Shown here piece after piece: positions 48,824-57,333 of a DNA stretch of 64,000 nt. The stretch is from Ideonella aquatica (GTDB lineage: Bacteria > Pseudomonadota > Gammaproteobacteria > Burkholderiales > Burkholderiaceae_C), in assembly GCF_018069755.1 (NCBI RefSeq), contig NZ_JAGQDE010000010.1, forward strand, positions 1 to 64,000, given 5' to 3'. How positions within the stretch are numbered: the stretch's first letter is position 1; each line of letters starts with the position of its first letter. The notes under the pieces are model-generated. The model saw only the letters and a list, made by a program, of their open reading frames with translations. It ran no database searches and was not told where the DNA came from. Position numbers and translations under genes: made by a program.

Positions 48824-49588
48824 ATGAAGTGGATGCGCGCCCGCCTGAACGGCCAGGAGCTATTTGGCACGCTCGATGGTGATGCCCTGCTGGTGTTTGA
48901 GGGCGAGCTGTTCGGCGAGCACCGCCCCACCGGCCAGCGCCTGCCGCTGACGGATCTGCAGTGGCTCACGCCCTGCCGGCCCGGCAAGATGCTGGCGCTG
49001 TGGAACAACTTCCGTGCGGCGGCCGAGAAGAACGGCTGGGCGGTGCCCGCCGAGCCGCTGTACTTTGTGAAGACGCCCAACAGCTATGCGGCGCATGGCC
49101 AGGCGATTGCTGCGCCGCCGCCCGAGGTGGGGCGCGTGGCCTATGAGGGCGAACTGGCGGTGGTGATCGGGCGCCGGGCGCGCGGCGTCACGGCGGAGCA
49201 GGCGCGCGAGCACATCTTCGGCTACGCCTGCGCCAATGACCTGACGGCGATCGAGCTGCTGCACCGCGACCCGGCCTTTGCGCAGTGGACGCGGGCCAAG
49301 GGCTTTGATGGCTTTGGGGTGTTCGGGCCGGTGATCGAGACCGACTTCGACGCTGCCAGCGCGTCGGTGCGCACGCTGGTGGGCGGGCGCGAGCGGCAGA
49401 ACTACCCGCTGGCCGACATGATTTTTCCGCCGCACGAGCTGGTGGCCCGGCTGTCGCAGGACATGACGCTGGAGCCGGGCGACGTGATCCTGTGCGGCAC
49501 CTCGCTGGGCGTGCTGCCGATGAAGCCGGGCACCGAGGTGGCGGTGGAGATCGACGGCATCGGCCGCCTGGTCAACACCTTTGGCTGA
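48824..49588 (+). CDS. Fumarylacetoacetate hydrolase family protein
   Basis: A 254-residue FAH-fold enzyme (isomerase/hydrolase or decarboxylase of 2-oxo acids). Metal and substrate residues are in YEGELAVVIG, GYACANDLTAIELLHRD and KGFDGFGVFGP, with GTSLGVLPMKPG near the end. TGGAGAAGAA precedes the ATG at 48824. It lies head-to-tail before the convergent KPR-type reductase of the carboxylate cluster, so a catabolic role in that pathway is plausible. Confidence 0.9.
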   Translation: MKWMRARLNGQELFGTLDGDALLVFEGELFGEHRPTGQRLPLTDLQWLTPCRPGKMLALWNNFRAAAEKNGWAVPAEPLYFVKTPNSYAAHGQAIAAPPPEVGRVAYEGELAVVIGRRARGVTAEQAREHIFGYACANDLTAIELLHRDPAFAQWTRAKGFDGFGVFGPVIETDFDAASASVRTLVGGRERQNYPLADMIFPPHELVARLSQDMTLEPGDVILCGTSLGVLPMKPGTEVAVEIDGIGRLVNTFG

Positions 49589-50599
49589 TCAGCCCAGCGG
49601 CTGCAGCTGCAGGCGGCCACGCTGCGTGGCCAGCGACTGCGCCAGGAGGCGCGTGGTGGCGTAGATGGCCTCGATCGTGGGCGTGGGCGTGCCGGTGATG
49701 CGGCCCAGCTCCACCACCGAGCCCACCAGCGCCTCCAGCTCGAGCGCGCGGCCCTGCTCCACGTCTTGCAGCATCGAGGTCTTGTGTGCGCCCACCGCCT
49801 CGGCGCCGGCAATGCGCTGCTCCAACGAGATCTTGAAGCGCACGCCCAGCGCCTCGGCCACGGTTTGCGCCTCGCGCATCATCGCGGCGGCCAGCGCGCG
49901 CGTGGGCTCGAAGCGGCAGATCTGCTCCAGCGTGGCGTGGGTCAGCGCCGAGATCGGGTTGAAGCTCAGGTTGCCCCACAGCTTGATCCACAGCTCCGAG
50001 CGGATGTCGCGGCTGACCGGCGCCTTGAAGCCGGCGCGCATCAGCGCCTGCGACAGCGCCTCGATGCGCGGCGTGCGCTCGCCATCGAGCTCGCCCAGCG
50101 TGAAGCGGTTGCCCTCGATCACCCGCACCACGCCGGGCTCGACCAACTCGCTGGCCGGGTAGACCACGCTGCCGATCAGGCGCTCGCGCTCGATGTGGGT
50201 GTCGATCAGGCCGCCCGGATCCACACTCTCCAGCTGCCGGCCTTCATAGGCGCCACCCAGCTTGTGGAAGTACCACCAGGGGATGCCGTTGATCATCGTG
50301 ACCACCATGGTCTGCGGACCGAACAGCGCGCGCAGATCGGGCAGCACGTCGCGCACCTGGTGGGCCTTGAGCGTCAGCAGCACCGCGTCCTGCGGGCCGG
50401 CCTCGGCCATCGATTGCACGGCCTTGGCGGTGGGGGCGTGTTCCTCGGTGCCGTCTTCCAGGATCAGGCGAAAGCCATTCGCGCGGATCGCCTCGAGGTT
50501 GCGGTTGCGGGCGATGAAGGTGACGTCCTCGCCGGCCATGGCCAGCTTGGCGCCCAGGTAGCCGCCGATCGCACCGGCGCCGACAACAGCGATCTTCAT
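49589..50599 (-). CDS. 2-dehydropantoate 2-reductase (ApbA/PanE) family protein
   Basis: A 336-residue NADP-dependent reductase: Rossmann motif VVGAGAIGGYLGAKLA, then TLKAHQV, and the C-terminal helical domain containing KLWGNLSFNPISALTHATLEQ and SMLQDVEQGRALELEAL. The length and motifs fit the KPR superfamily; many paralogues outside pantothenate loci reduce other 2-oxo acids. It lies 10 bp from tctA on the same strand and is probably part of that operon, so it may not be the biosynthetic PanE. Confidence 0.88.
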   Translation of the reverse strand: MKIAVVGAGAIGGYLGAKLAMAGEDVTFIARNRNLEAIRANGFRLILEDGTEEHAPTAKAVQSMAEAGPQDAVLLTLKAHQVRDVLPDLRALFGPQTMVVTMINGIPWWYFHKLGGAYEGRQLESVDPGGLIDTHIERERLIGSVVYPASELVEPGVVRVIEGNRFTLGELDGERTPRIEALSQALMRAGFKAPVSRDIRSELWIKLWGNLSFNPISALTHATLEQICRFEPTRALAAAMMREAQTVAEALGVRFKISLEQRIAGAEAVGAHKTSMLQDVEQGRALELEALVGSVVELGRITGTPTPTIEAIYATTRLLAQSLATQRGRLQLQPLG

Positions 50600-50609
50600 C
50601 TCAGGGTCC

Positions 50610-52121
50610 TCATGCCGCGGGGCGCAATTCTCGCCGCCGCAGCGTCTGCCGCGCAAAGCTCAGCAGCGGCCACACCAGCATCGCCAGCGCCAGCGCCACG
50701 ATCGAGCCCACCAGGCCGTTGGACCAGAAGATGCCGAGGCTGCCCTGCGACAGCAGCATCGCCTGGCGAAAGCTGGCCTCGGCCATGTCGCCCAGCACCA
50801 GCGCCAGCACCAGCGGCGCCAGCGGGTACTTCAGCTTCTTGAAGAAGTAGCCCAGCACGCCAAACACCAGCATCAGCACCACGTCGAACATCGAGCTGTG
50901 CACGGTGTAGGCGCCGATGGCGCAGATCACGATGATCACCGGCGCGATCACCGAGAACGGAATGCGCAGCAGCGCCGCCCACCAGGGCACGGTGGTCAGC
51001 ACCACCAGCAGGCCCACCAGGTTGCCCAGGTACATGCTGGCGATCAGGCCCCAGACAAAGTCCTTTTGCTCGACGAACAGCATCGGCCCGGGCTGCAGGC
51101 CCCAGATCAGCAGACCGCCCAGCAGCACCGCGGCGGTGGGCGAGCCGGGGATGCCCAGCGTCAGCATCGGCAGCAGCGCCGAGGTGCCGGCAGCGTGCGC
51201 GGCGGTCTCGGGCGCCACCACGCCCTCGATTGCGCCCTTGCCGAACTGCTGCGGGTTCTTAGAGAAGCGCTGCGCCACGCCATAGCCCATGAAGGACGCG
51301 GGTGTGGCGCCGCCCGGCGTGATGCCCATCCAGCAGCCGATGGCGGTGGAGCGCAGGAAGACCTTCCAGTGCTTGGCGATCTCGGCCCAGGTCTGCCACA
51401 CCACCTTGGGGCTGATGCGCGCGCTCTTGCCCTTGAAGGCCAGGCCTTCTTCCATGGTCAGCAGGATCTCGCCAATGCCGAACAGGCCGATCACCGCGAT
51501 CAGGAAGTCAAAGCCCTTGAGCAGCTCGGGCACGCCAAAGGTCATGCGCAGCTGGCCGGTCACCGTGTCCATGCCCACCGCGGCCAGCGCGAAGCCCAGC
51601 ATCATCGCGGCGATGGTCTTCATCGGGGGCTCCTTGCTCATGCCCACGAAGCTGCAGAAGGTGAGCAACTGCACCGCAAAGAACTCGGCCGGTCCGAACT
51701 TCAGCGCAAACTTGGCCAGCCAGGGCGCCAGGAAGGTGATCAGCAGCACCGCAAAGAAGGCGCCCACAAAGGACGAGGTGAAGGCCGCGGTGAGCGCCTG
51801 CGCGGCGCGGCCCTGCTGGGCCATCGGGAAGCCATCAAAGGTGGTGGCCACCGACCAGGGCTCGCCCGGGATGTTGAACAGGATCGAGGTGATCGCCCCG
51901 CCGAACAGCGCACCCCAGTAGATGCAGCTCAGCATGATGATCGCCGAGGTCGGGTTCATGCTGAAGGTCAGCGGCAGCAGGATGGCCACGCCATTGGCGC
52001 CGCCCAGCCCCGGCAGCACGCCGATCAGCACGCCCAGCAGAATGCCCACCAGCATGTACAGCAGGTTGGGCCCGGTCATGGCGACCGCAAAGCCGCCCAT
52101 CAGGTTGCTGAAGTCGTCCAT
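50610..52121 (-). CDS. Tripartite tricarboxylate transporter, large membrane subunit (TctA)
   Basis: A 503-residue TctA-family protein with 11-12 helices. Signature GVLIGVLPGLGGANGVAILLPLTF near the N-terminus and the internal repeat GIPGSPTAAVLLGGLLIWGLQPGP are typical. It works with the small subunit and a periplasmic TctC-type protein, both encoded immediately upstream on the same strand, to import a carboxylate using an ion gradient. Confidence 0.93.
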   Translation of the reverse strand: MDDFSNLMGGFAVAMTGPNLLYMLVGILLGVLIGVLPGLGGANGVAILLPLTFSMNPTSAIIMLSCIYWGALFGGAITSILFNIPGEPWSVATTFDGFPMAQQGRAAQALTAAFTSSFVGAFFAVLLITFLAPWLAKFALKFGPAEFFAVQLLTFCSFVGMSKEPPMKTIAAMMLGFALAAVGMDTVTGQLRMTFGVPELLKGFDFLIAVIGLFGIGEILLTMEEGLAFKGKSARISPKVVWQTWAEIAKHWKVFLRSTAIGCWMGITPGGATPASFMGYGVAQRFSKNPQQFGKGAIEGVVAPETAAHAAGTSALLPMLTLGIPGSPTAAVLLGGLLIWGLQPGPMLFVEQKDFVWGLIASMYLGNLVGLLVVLTTVPWWAALLRIPFSVIAPVIIVICAIGAYTVHSSMFDVVLMLVFGVLGYFFKKLKYPLAPLVLALVLGDMAEASFRQAMLLSQGSLGIFWSNGLVGSIVALALAMLVWPLLSFARQTLRRRELRPAA

Positions 52122-52130
52122 GGCCGTGCC

Positions 52131-52640
52131 TCAGAAACCCAGCGCCGCCTCGAGCGGGCCCTTGGGCAGCAGCACGAGGAACCAGCGCTCGAAGAGCAGG
52201 AAGAAGGCGACAGGCACGCCGGCCGCCACCGCCACCGTGAGCGCCCAGCCGTAGCCGCCATGGCGCTTCATGAAGTAGGCGATCAGCAGCAACGAGGCCA
52301 CATAGATGCCCAGCACCGCGATCAGCCCCACGTACAGCGCCATGGGCAGCAGCACCGCCAGCACCTGGCCCAGCTCGGTGCGGCGGGCGAACACCGGCTT
52401 GAGCGGGCTCCTGCCCATCAAGCCGCGCAGCATGGTCCAGGCGCTGGCGCCCATCAGCAGCAGGCCCACGTAGAACGGGAAGTAGCCTGAGCGCGGACCA
52501 TCGTCGGCCCAGCCAATGCCCACGCGCAGGCTGTCGGTCACCACCAGCGCGCCCACGGCGAACAGGAGCGCGGCCACGCCGACCTCCGGCCCGCGGACGC
52601 CGACGACGCGTTCGCCGTCGGACTCCGTTGCGTCCGTCAT
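52131..52640 (-). CDS. Tripartite tricarboxylate transporter, small membrane subunit (TctB)
   Basis: A 169-residue membrane protein with four predicted helices (VAALLFAVGALVVTDSL, YFPFYVGLLLMGASAWTML, VLAVLLPMALYVGLIAVLGIYVASLLLIAYF, ALTVAVAAGVPVAFFLLFERWF). Size, topology and position between tctC- and tctA-like genes (9 bp from tctA) identify the weakly conserved TctB subunit. Confidence 0.9.
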   Translation of the reverse strand: MTDATESDGERVVGVRGPEVGVAALLFAVGALVVTDSLRVGIGWADDGPRSGYFPFYVGLLLMGASAWTMLRGLMGRSPLKPVFARRTELGQVLAVLLPMALYVGLIAVLGIYVASLLLIAYFMKRHGGYGWALTVAVAAGVPVAFFLLFERWFLVLLPKGPLEAALGF

Positions 52641-52680
52641 CTTGTCTCCTCGGCCCGGCGCAGTGCCGGGCGGCTGGGGA

Positions 52681-53691
52681 TCACTGGGCCAGGAAGCCCG
52701 CTTCCTTCATCAGCACCCGGTGCATCTGCTCGTTCTGGCCCAGCCAGTCGAAGAAGGCCTGGCCGCTGAGCGCGGTCTGGCGGAAGGCGCCCTTGTTCAT
52801 GAACTCCTTCCACTCGGGCAGCGCACGCACCTTGGCAAACAGGTCCAGGTAGTACTTGGTCTGCTCGGGGGTGACGCCCGGCGGCATGAAGATGCCGCGC
52901 AGCATCACGTACTCCACCGGGATGCCGGCGCTGGCGCAGGGTGGCAGGTCGCCCCAGGACTGGGTGGCGGTGACCTTGTCGTTGTAGGGCAGCTTGTCCT
53001 TGTCGAACACGCACAGCGCGCGCAGCTTGCCGGCGCGCCAGTGCGACTCGGCCTCAATCGGGTTGTTCACCGTGGAGTCGATGTGCTTGCCCACCAGCTG
53101 CACCGCCACGTCGCCGCCGCCCTTGAAGGGCACGTAGGTCATCTTCTTGCCGGCGGCCTTTTCCATCATCACGGTGATGATCTGGTCTTCCTGCTTCGAG
53201 CCGGTGCCGCCCATCTTGAACTGGTTGGGCGTGCCAGCCTTGAGCGCGTCGAAGTAGGCCTTGGCGGTCTTGTGCGGCGACTCCTCGTTGACCCACAGCA
53301 CGAACTGGTCGAGGGCCAGCATCTGCACCGGCGTCAGGTCGCGCCAGTTGAAGGGCACGCCGGTGGCCAGCGGGGTGGTGAACAGGTTGGACAGCGTGAT
53401 GACGATCTTGTGCGGGTTGCCCTTGTCGTTCTTCACATCCAGAAAGCCCTCGGCGCCCGCGCCGCCGGACTTGTTGACGACCACGATGGGCTGCGTGGTG
53501 AGCTTGTTCTTGGCGGCCACGCCCTGGATGAAGCGCGCCATCTGGTCGGCGCCGCCCCCGGTGCCCGCCGGCACCACGAACTCAATCGGCTTGCTGGGCT
53601 CCCAGGCGGACGCCGCCAGGCTGATGCACGCACCCGCCAGCGCCACCGCGCCGGCCTGCCACCGCTTCAAGGTCTGTCGTGTCGTCTTCAT
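52681..53691 (-). CDS. Bug/TctC-family periplasmic binding protein
   Basis: A 336-residue tripartite tricarboxylate receptor with a signal peptide (AGAVALAGACISLAASAW). Family landmarks: KPIEFVVPAGTGGGADQMARFI (first ligand-binding strand), VVNKSGGAGAEGFLDVKN, NQFKMGGTGSKQEDQII and PFKGGGDVAVQLVGKHI. It captures the carboxylate for the TctA/TctB pair downstream. First gene of the transporter set; 40 bp from the TctB gene. Confidence 0.93.
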   Translation of the reverse strand: MKTTRQTLKRWQAGAVALAGACISLAASAWEPSKPIEFVVPAGTGGGADQMARFIQGVAAKNKLTTQPIVVVNKSGGAGAEGFLDVKNDKGNPHKIVITLSNLFTTPLATGVPFNWRDLTPVQMLALDQFVLWVNEESPHKTAKAYFDALKAGTPNQFKMGGTGSKQEDQIITVMMEKAAGKKMTYVPFKGGGDVAVQLVGKHIDSTVNNPIEAESHWRAGKLRALCVFDKDKLPYNDKVTATQSWGDLPPCASAGIPVEYVMLRGIFMPPGVTPEQTKYYLDLFAKVRALPEWKEFMNKGAFRQTALSGQAFFDWLGQNEQMHRVLMKEAGFLAQ

Positions 53692-53738
53692 GGAACCTCT
53701 CTCAAGTAGGAGAACGAATCCGGGGGAAGCAAGAGCGC

Positions 53739-55262
53739 TCAGCCCAGGCCAAGCTTGGCGGCCAGGCCGATGCGTTGCAGCTTGCCGGTGGCGCCCTTGG
53801 GGATCTCGGCCATGAACAGCACCTTCTTGGGCACCTTGAAATCGGCCGCGCGGCTGGCCACGAAGGCCTGCAAGTCACGCTCGGTGGCTTCGTGGCCCTC
53901 GCGCAGCACCACCACCGCGGCCACCTCTTCGCCCAGCTTGGGGTGCGGCATGCCAAAGCACACCACCTGCGCCACGGCGGGGTGGTCCATCAGGATCTCG
54001 TCCACCTCGCGCGGGCTGATCTTCTCGCCGCCGCGGTTGATGATTTCCTTCAGCCGGCCGGTGATCGACACATAGCCGTCGGCGTCCATCACGCCCTGGT
54101 CGCCGGTGCGGAACCAGCCGCCCACAAAGGCCTCGGCATTGGCGGTGGGGTTGCTCTCGTAGCCGGCAGTGACGTTGGGGCCGCGGATGACGATCTCGCC
54201 GGTCTGGCCGGCGGCCAGCAGCGTGCCGTCCTGGGCCATGATGGCCACCTCGGGGCCGCCCGCCGGGCCCACTGTGCCCGGCTTGCGCACTGCGGGCGGC
54301 AGCGGGTTGGAGCACATCTGGTGGGTGGCCTCGGTCATGCCGTAGGCCTCGATCAGCGGCGCCTTGAACACGTCTTCCAGCTCGCGGATCACCTGCGGCG
54401 GGATCGACGACGAGGACGAGCGCAGGAAGCGCAGCGGATGCCGCGCGATCACGTCGGCGTTCTTCGACGCGCGGCCCAGGATGGCCTGGTGCATCGTGGG
54501 CACGGCGGTGTACCAGGTGGGCTTGGCCTCGTCCATCCAGCCAAAGAACTTAAGCGCATTGAAGCCCGGCGTGCAGAACACCTGCGAGCCCGCCGACAGC
54601 GGCGCCAGCACGCCGGCGATCAGGCCGTGGATGTGGAACAGCGGCATGATGTTCAGGCCGCAGTCCTGCGCCGTGAACTGCAGCGTGCGCGCGATGTGCA
54701 CCGCCGACGCCGCCAGGTTGCCCTGCGACAGCGGCACGATCTTGGGCCGCGAGGTGGTGCCCGAGGTGTGCAGCACCATCGAGATGTCCTCGGGCTGGGC
54801 ATAGCCGCCGTTGGCGCTGGCTGCGGCGGCGCGGGCCTCGCGCGGCTCCAGTGTGAACAGGCCCGCGGGCTGGGCGGGGTCGCTGATCATGTCCAGCACC
54901 GGCACGCCCAGCTTGACGGCCACCTCCACCGCGGGCGAGGTGCTGCCGCGCGCCACGATCAGCGCCTTGGCGTTCAGGTCGGACAGGTAGAACTCGAACT
55001 CGTCGGCGCGGTAGGCCGGGTTCAGCGGCGCGCTGGCCACGCCGCTGGCGCAGGCGATGAAGCACGTAGCCATCTCCGGGCCGTTGTCCAGCACGATGGC
55101 CACGCGGTCATTGCGGCCCAAGCCCAGTGCGTTCAGACGCGCCAGCGTGGCATCAATCAGACGGCGCAGGCCGCCATGGCTCAGCGCGGGGCGCCCGGGC
55201 GCGGACACCGCGGTGGCAGTTTCGGCGCCTTGCGCCAGCAGGTCCTTCAGCGTGCGGGACAT
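53739..55262 (-). CDS. AMP-forming acyl-CoA synthetase (oxalate-CoA ligase-like)
   Basis: A 507-residue ANL-superfamily ligase activating a carboxylate with ATP and CoA. Motifs: P-loop TSGTTSRPKIV (Ser where Gly is usual), IEAYGMTEATHQM, GEIVIRGPNV, GWFRTGDQGVMDADGYVSITGRLKEIINRGGEKISP, and C-terminal Lys in PKGATGKLQRI. Overall pattern (HIHGLIAGVLAPL, SSSIPPQV) resembles oxalyl-CoA synthetases of the AAE3/PCS60 group. Upstream of and in line with the TctC-B-A genes, it probably activates the imported acid; the substrate is not proven by sequence. Confidence 0.87.
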   Translation of the reverse strand: MSRTLKDLLAQGAETATAVSAPGRPALSHGGLRRLIDATLARLNALGLGRNDRVAIVLDNGPEMATCFIACASGVASAPLNPAYRADEFEFYLSDLNAKALIVARGSTSPAVEVAVKLGVPVLDMISDPAQPAGLFTLEPREARAAAASANGGYAQPEDISMVLHTSGTTSRPKIVPLSQGNLAASAVHIARTLQFTAQDCGLNIMPLFHIHGLIAGVLAPLSAGSQVFCTPGFNALKFFGWMDEAKPTWYTAVPTMHQAILGRASKNADVIARHPLRFLRSSSSSIPPQVIRELEDVFKAPLIEAYGMTEATHQMCSNPLPPAVRKPGTVGPAGGPEVAIMAQDGTLLAAGQTGEIVIRGPNVTAGYESNPTANAEAFVGGWFRTGDQGVMDADGYVSITGRLKEIINRGGEKISPREVDEILMDHPAVAQVVCFGMPHPKLGEEVAAVVVLREGHEATERDLQAFVASRAADFKVPKKVLFMAEIPKGATGKLQRIGLAAKLGLG

Positions 55263-55821
55263 GGGACTCCTCGAATCACGACAAGCCACCCCTCGCCGGC
55301 AACGCGCGTCGGCCACGGAAAGAGAAGCGGGGGTGCAGGGGGGACGCCGGCAGCCCTGCCCGGCTGATGGCCGGGCCGACAGGCGGGTCCTGATGCAGAC
55401 CCAGACCGCAGGCGAATTCTTTATAAGGGCAAGAGGGGGGTGTCACAAATCAGGGTCTTTCCCCGGAGACGACGGCATCCCCCCTGATCGAGTTTCCGTT
55501 ACTTACGGCTGGGGTTGTTATTTGCGGCCTGACACCAGGCCAGGGGATTTCACCTGGAGCCACGGAACGCAGTGGCTCAGGCAGGCAAAGTGCGGCCAGG
55601 AAAGTCGCGGGGAAGTTGGGACTGTTGTCCAGCGACAGCAGAATTGGCCGACTACCGGCCGGCGTTTGGTGGCCGACGGTGGACTCGGTCCAGCAGCTGG
55701 CACACGCCTTCGGCCAAGGGTCTTGTGTCTGGGAGTGGTGCGACCAGAGCATGGGGCGTGGCGGCGTCTGGCATGAGTGGCCACAGTGGCGCATTCGATG
55801 GACACCTGTTTGAGGACCGTC
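55263..55821. other. 559-bp gap with no recognisable gene
   Basis: The first part should hold the promoter of the minus-strand ligase gene. Only short frames occur on either strand and none gives a familiar protein. One small inverted repeat is seen at 55526-55541 (GGCCTG/CAGGCC around ACAC). Composition is less GC-rich than the genes to the left. It might contain debris of an older insertion, but nothing identifies it. Confidence 0.5.
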
Positions 55822-56105
55822 ATGGACTATGTGACCGCGCGCGAACGCGCGCGCAATCAGCCGATATCTGGCAGCGGCTGGAAGCGGGTGAGGAGTTCGT
55901 GATCACGCGCAACGGCAAGCCGTTCGCGCTGCTGCTTCACACCGAACCGGAGGCCTTGGAAAAGCAGTTGCGGGCAATACGCCTGAGCCGCATGGGCGAC
56001 CAGGTGAGGGCGATCCAGGCTAGCGCCGCAGCCAGCGGAGCCAGCCAACTGACCGAAGAGGAAATCCAGGCCGAGATCGATGAGGTTAGGCGGGAACGCC
56101 GCTAG
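55822..56105 (+). pseudogene. Phd/YefM-type antitoxin, frameshifted
   Basis: A good start (TGAGGA, then ATG at 55822) opens MDYVTARERAR, the usual Phd/YefM N-terminus, but this frame stops soon after (tga near 55900). The rest of the antitoxin is in the -1 frame: SADIWQRLEAGEEFVITRNG, KPFALLLHTEP and a C-terminal tail ending EIDEVRRERR, stop at 56105. Adding one base near 55852-55857, inside an alternating CG run, would restore a normal antitoxin of about 94 residues, with 16 residues between TARE and EEF as expected in the family. A real mutation or a sequencing slip in the GC run are both possible. Confidence 0.7.
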
Positions 56106-56145
56106 AACACGGCGCCGGTGATTGATGTGACGCCTGCGCGCTGAG

Positions 56146-56217
56146 GTGACGCGCGCAGTCGCTGATACCAACGAGCTGGTGTCCGGAAGATTGGTTCGGT
56201 CCGGCCTCCGCGGCCAG
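56146..56217 (+). pseudogene. N-terminal remnant of a PIN-domain toxin
   Basis: From a GTG at 56146 about 24 codons read MTRAVADTNELVSGRLVRSG, which matches the start of PIN toxins (VxDTNxLVSG, first catalytic Asp). After SGLRGQ the similarity ends and the frame runs into the CRISPR array. Its place 41 bp after an antitoxin gene is right for the toxin partner, so a type II toxin-antitoxin pair appears to have lost most of its toxin. Confidence 0.5.
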
Positions 56218-56283
56218 TCATGGTTATCGTGGCGATCATCCGGCTGTGCCTGGCGCTGTGCCTGGGCGAGAAATGCGCGAAGC

Positions 56284-56311
56284 TTTATGAGATGCCTGTG
56301 CGGCAGTGGAC
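56284..56311 (-). repeat. Degenerate trailer-end repeat
   Basis: Differs from consensus at two places (plus strand TTTATGAGATGCC instead of TTTCTGAGCTGCC). One change removes the base pair at the foot of the Cas6f hairpin. Degeneration at the leader-distal end is expected and fixes the array polarity. Confidence 0.95.
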
Positions 56312-56944
56312 GAGCCGAAACCGCCGGGCAGCTACTGGGCGATTTTCTGAGCTGCCTGTGCGGCAGTGGACATGGCGGCTGACGCCATGGGCACCTTCCT
56401 GCATTTCTGAGCTGCCTGTGCGGCAGTGGACGTGATCTCGCGGCCGTTCAGCGTGATGCGGTATTTCTGAGCTGCCTGTGCGGCAGTGGACTATCAGCGC
56501 TGGCGCATGGCGCTGGGCCTGGTTTTCTGAGCTGCCTGTGCGGCAGTGGACAAAAGCGGCGTCCTGCCGCGCGATAAGTTCTATTTCTGAGCTGCCTGTG
56601 CGGCAGTGGACGCGGTCGAGCACACATGCCCAGCGCGGTCGGTTTTCTGAGCTGCCTGTGCGGCAGTGGACCACGCGCATCACGCAGGTGCGCATGGCGT
56701 TCATTTCTGAGCTGCCTGTGCGGCAGTGGACATGGCTGCCGCGCAGTTCCAACTGCTGCAAGATTTCTGAGCTGCCTGTGCGGCAGTGGACGGTGGCGAC
56801 GGATCGCAGTTGGGCGGTGGTCATTTTCTGAGCTGCCTGTGCGGCAGTGGACTAGGTCGTCCCATGATGCCTTCCCCCGGCGACTTTCTGAGCTGCCTGT
56901 GCGGCAGTGGACTTGCGCGCCAGCTTCTCGGGGTCGTCGTCGCC

Positions 56945-56972
56945 TTTCTGGGCTGCCTGTGCGGCAGTGGAC
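56945..56972 (-). repeat. Repeat variant in the 5' handle
   Basis: Plus-strand TTTCTGGGCTG instead of TTTCTGAGCTG; in RNA the handle becomes CCCAGAAA. Stem intact. Confidence 0.95.
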
Positions 56973-57305
56973 TCGGTGGGGCGGCTCATGCTGCGGCCCC
57001 TTGCGTTTCTGAGCTGCCTGTGCGGCAGTGGACCGGGCAACCTGCAGCGCCTGCTGGACGGCGAGTTTCTGAGCTGCCTGTGCGGCAGTGGACGCCGCGT
57101 TGGTCGGCGGTGCGCTGCGCTGCCTTTTCTGAGCTGCCTGTGCGGCAGTGGACAACTTGCGATACAGGAACATCGCGCCCCAGACTTTCTGAGCTGCCTG
57201 TGCGGCAGTGGACGCGATCGATGCCACGATCACCCCGCGCAGCATTTTCTGAGCTGCCTGTGCGGCAGTGGACGGCTCTCTGGCCTCGTTTCGTCGTGTG
57301 CTCAA

Positions 57306-57333
57306 TTTCTGAACTGCCTGTGCGGCAGTGGAC
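57306..57333 (-). repeat. Repeat variant at the cleavage-side base
   Basis: Plus-strand TTTCTGAACTG instead of TTTCTGAGCTG; the first handle base after the stem changes from C to U. Stem intact. Confidence 0.95.

Noticed and set aside
55572-55821. Longer N-terminal extension of the antitoxin frame
   Set aside because: The extension has no antitoxin similarity; the true N-terminus (MDYVTARE) is in another frame starting at 55822 with a good ribosome-binding site.
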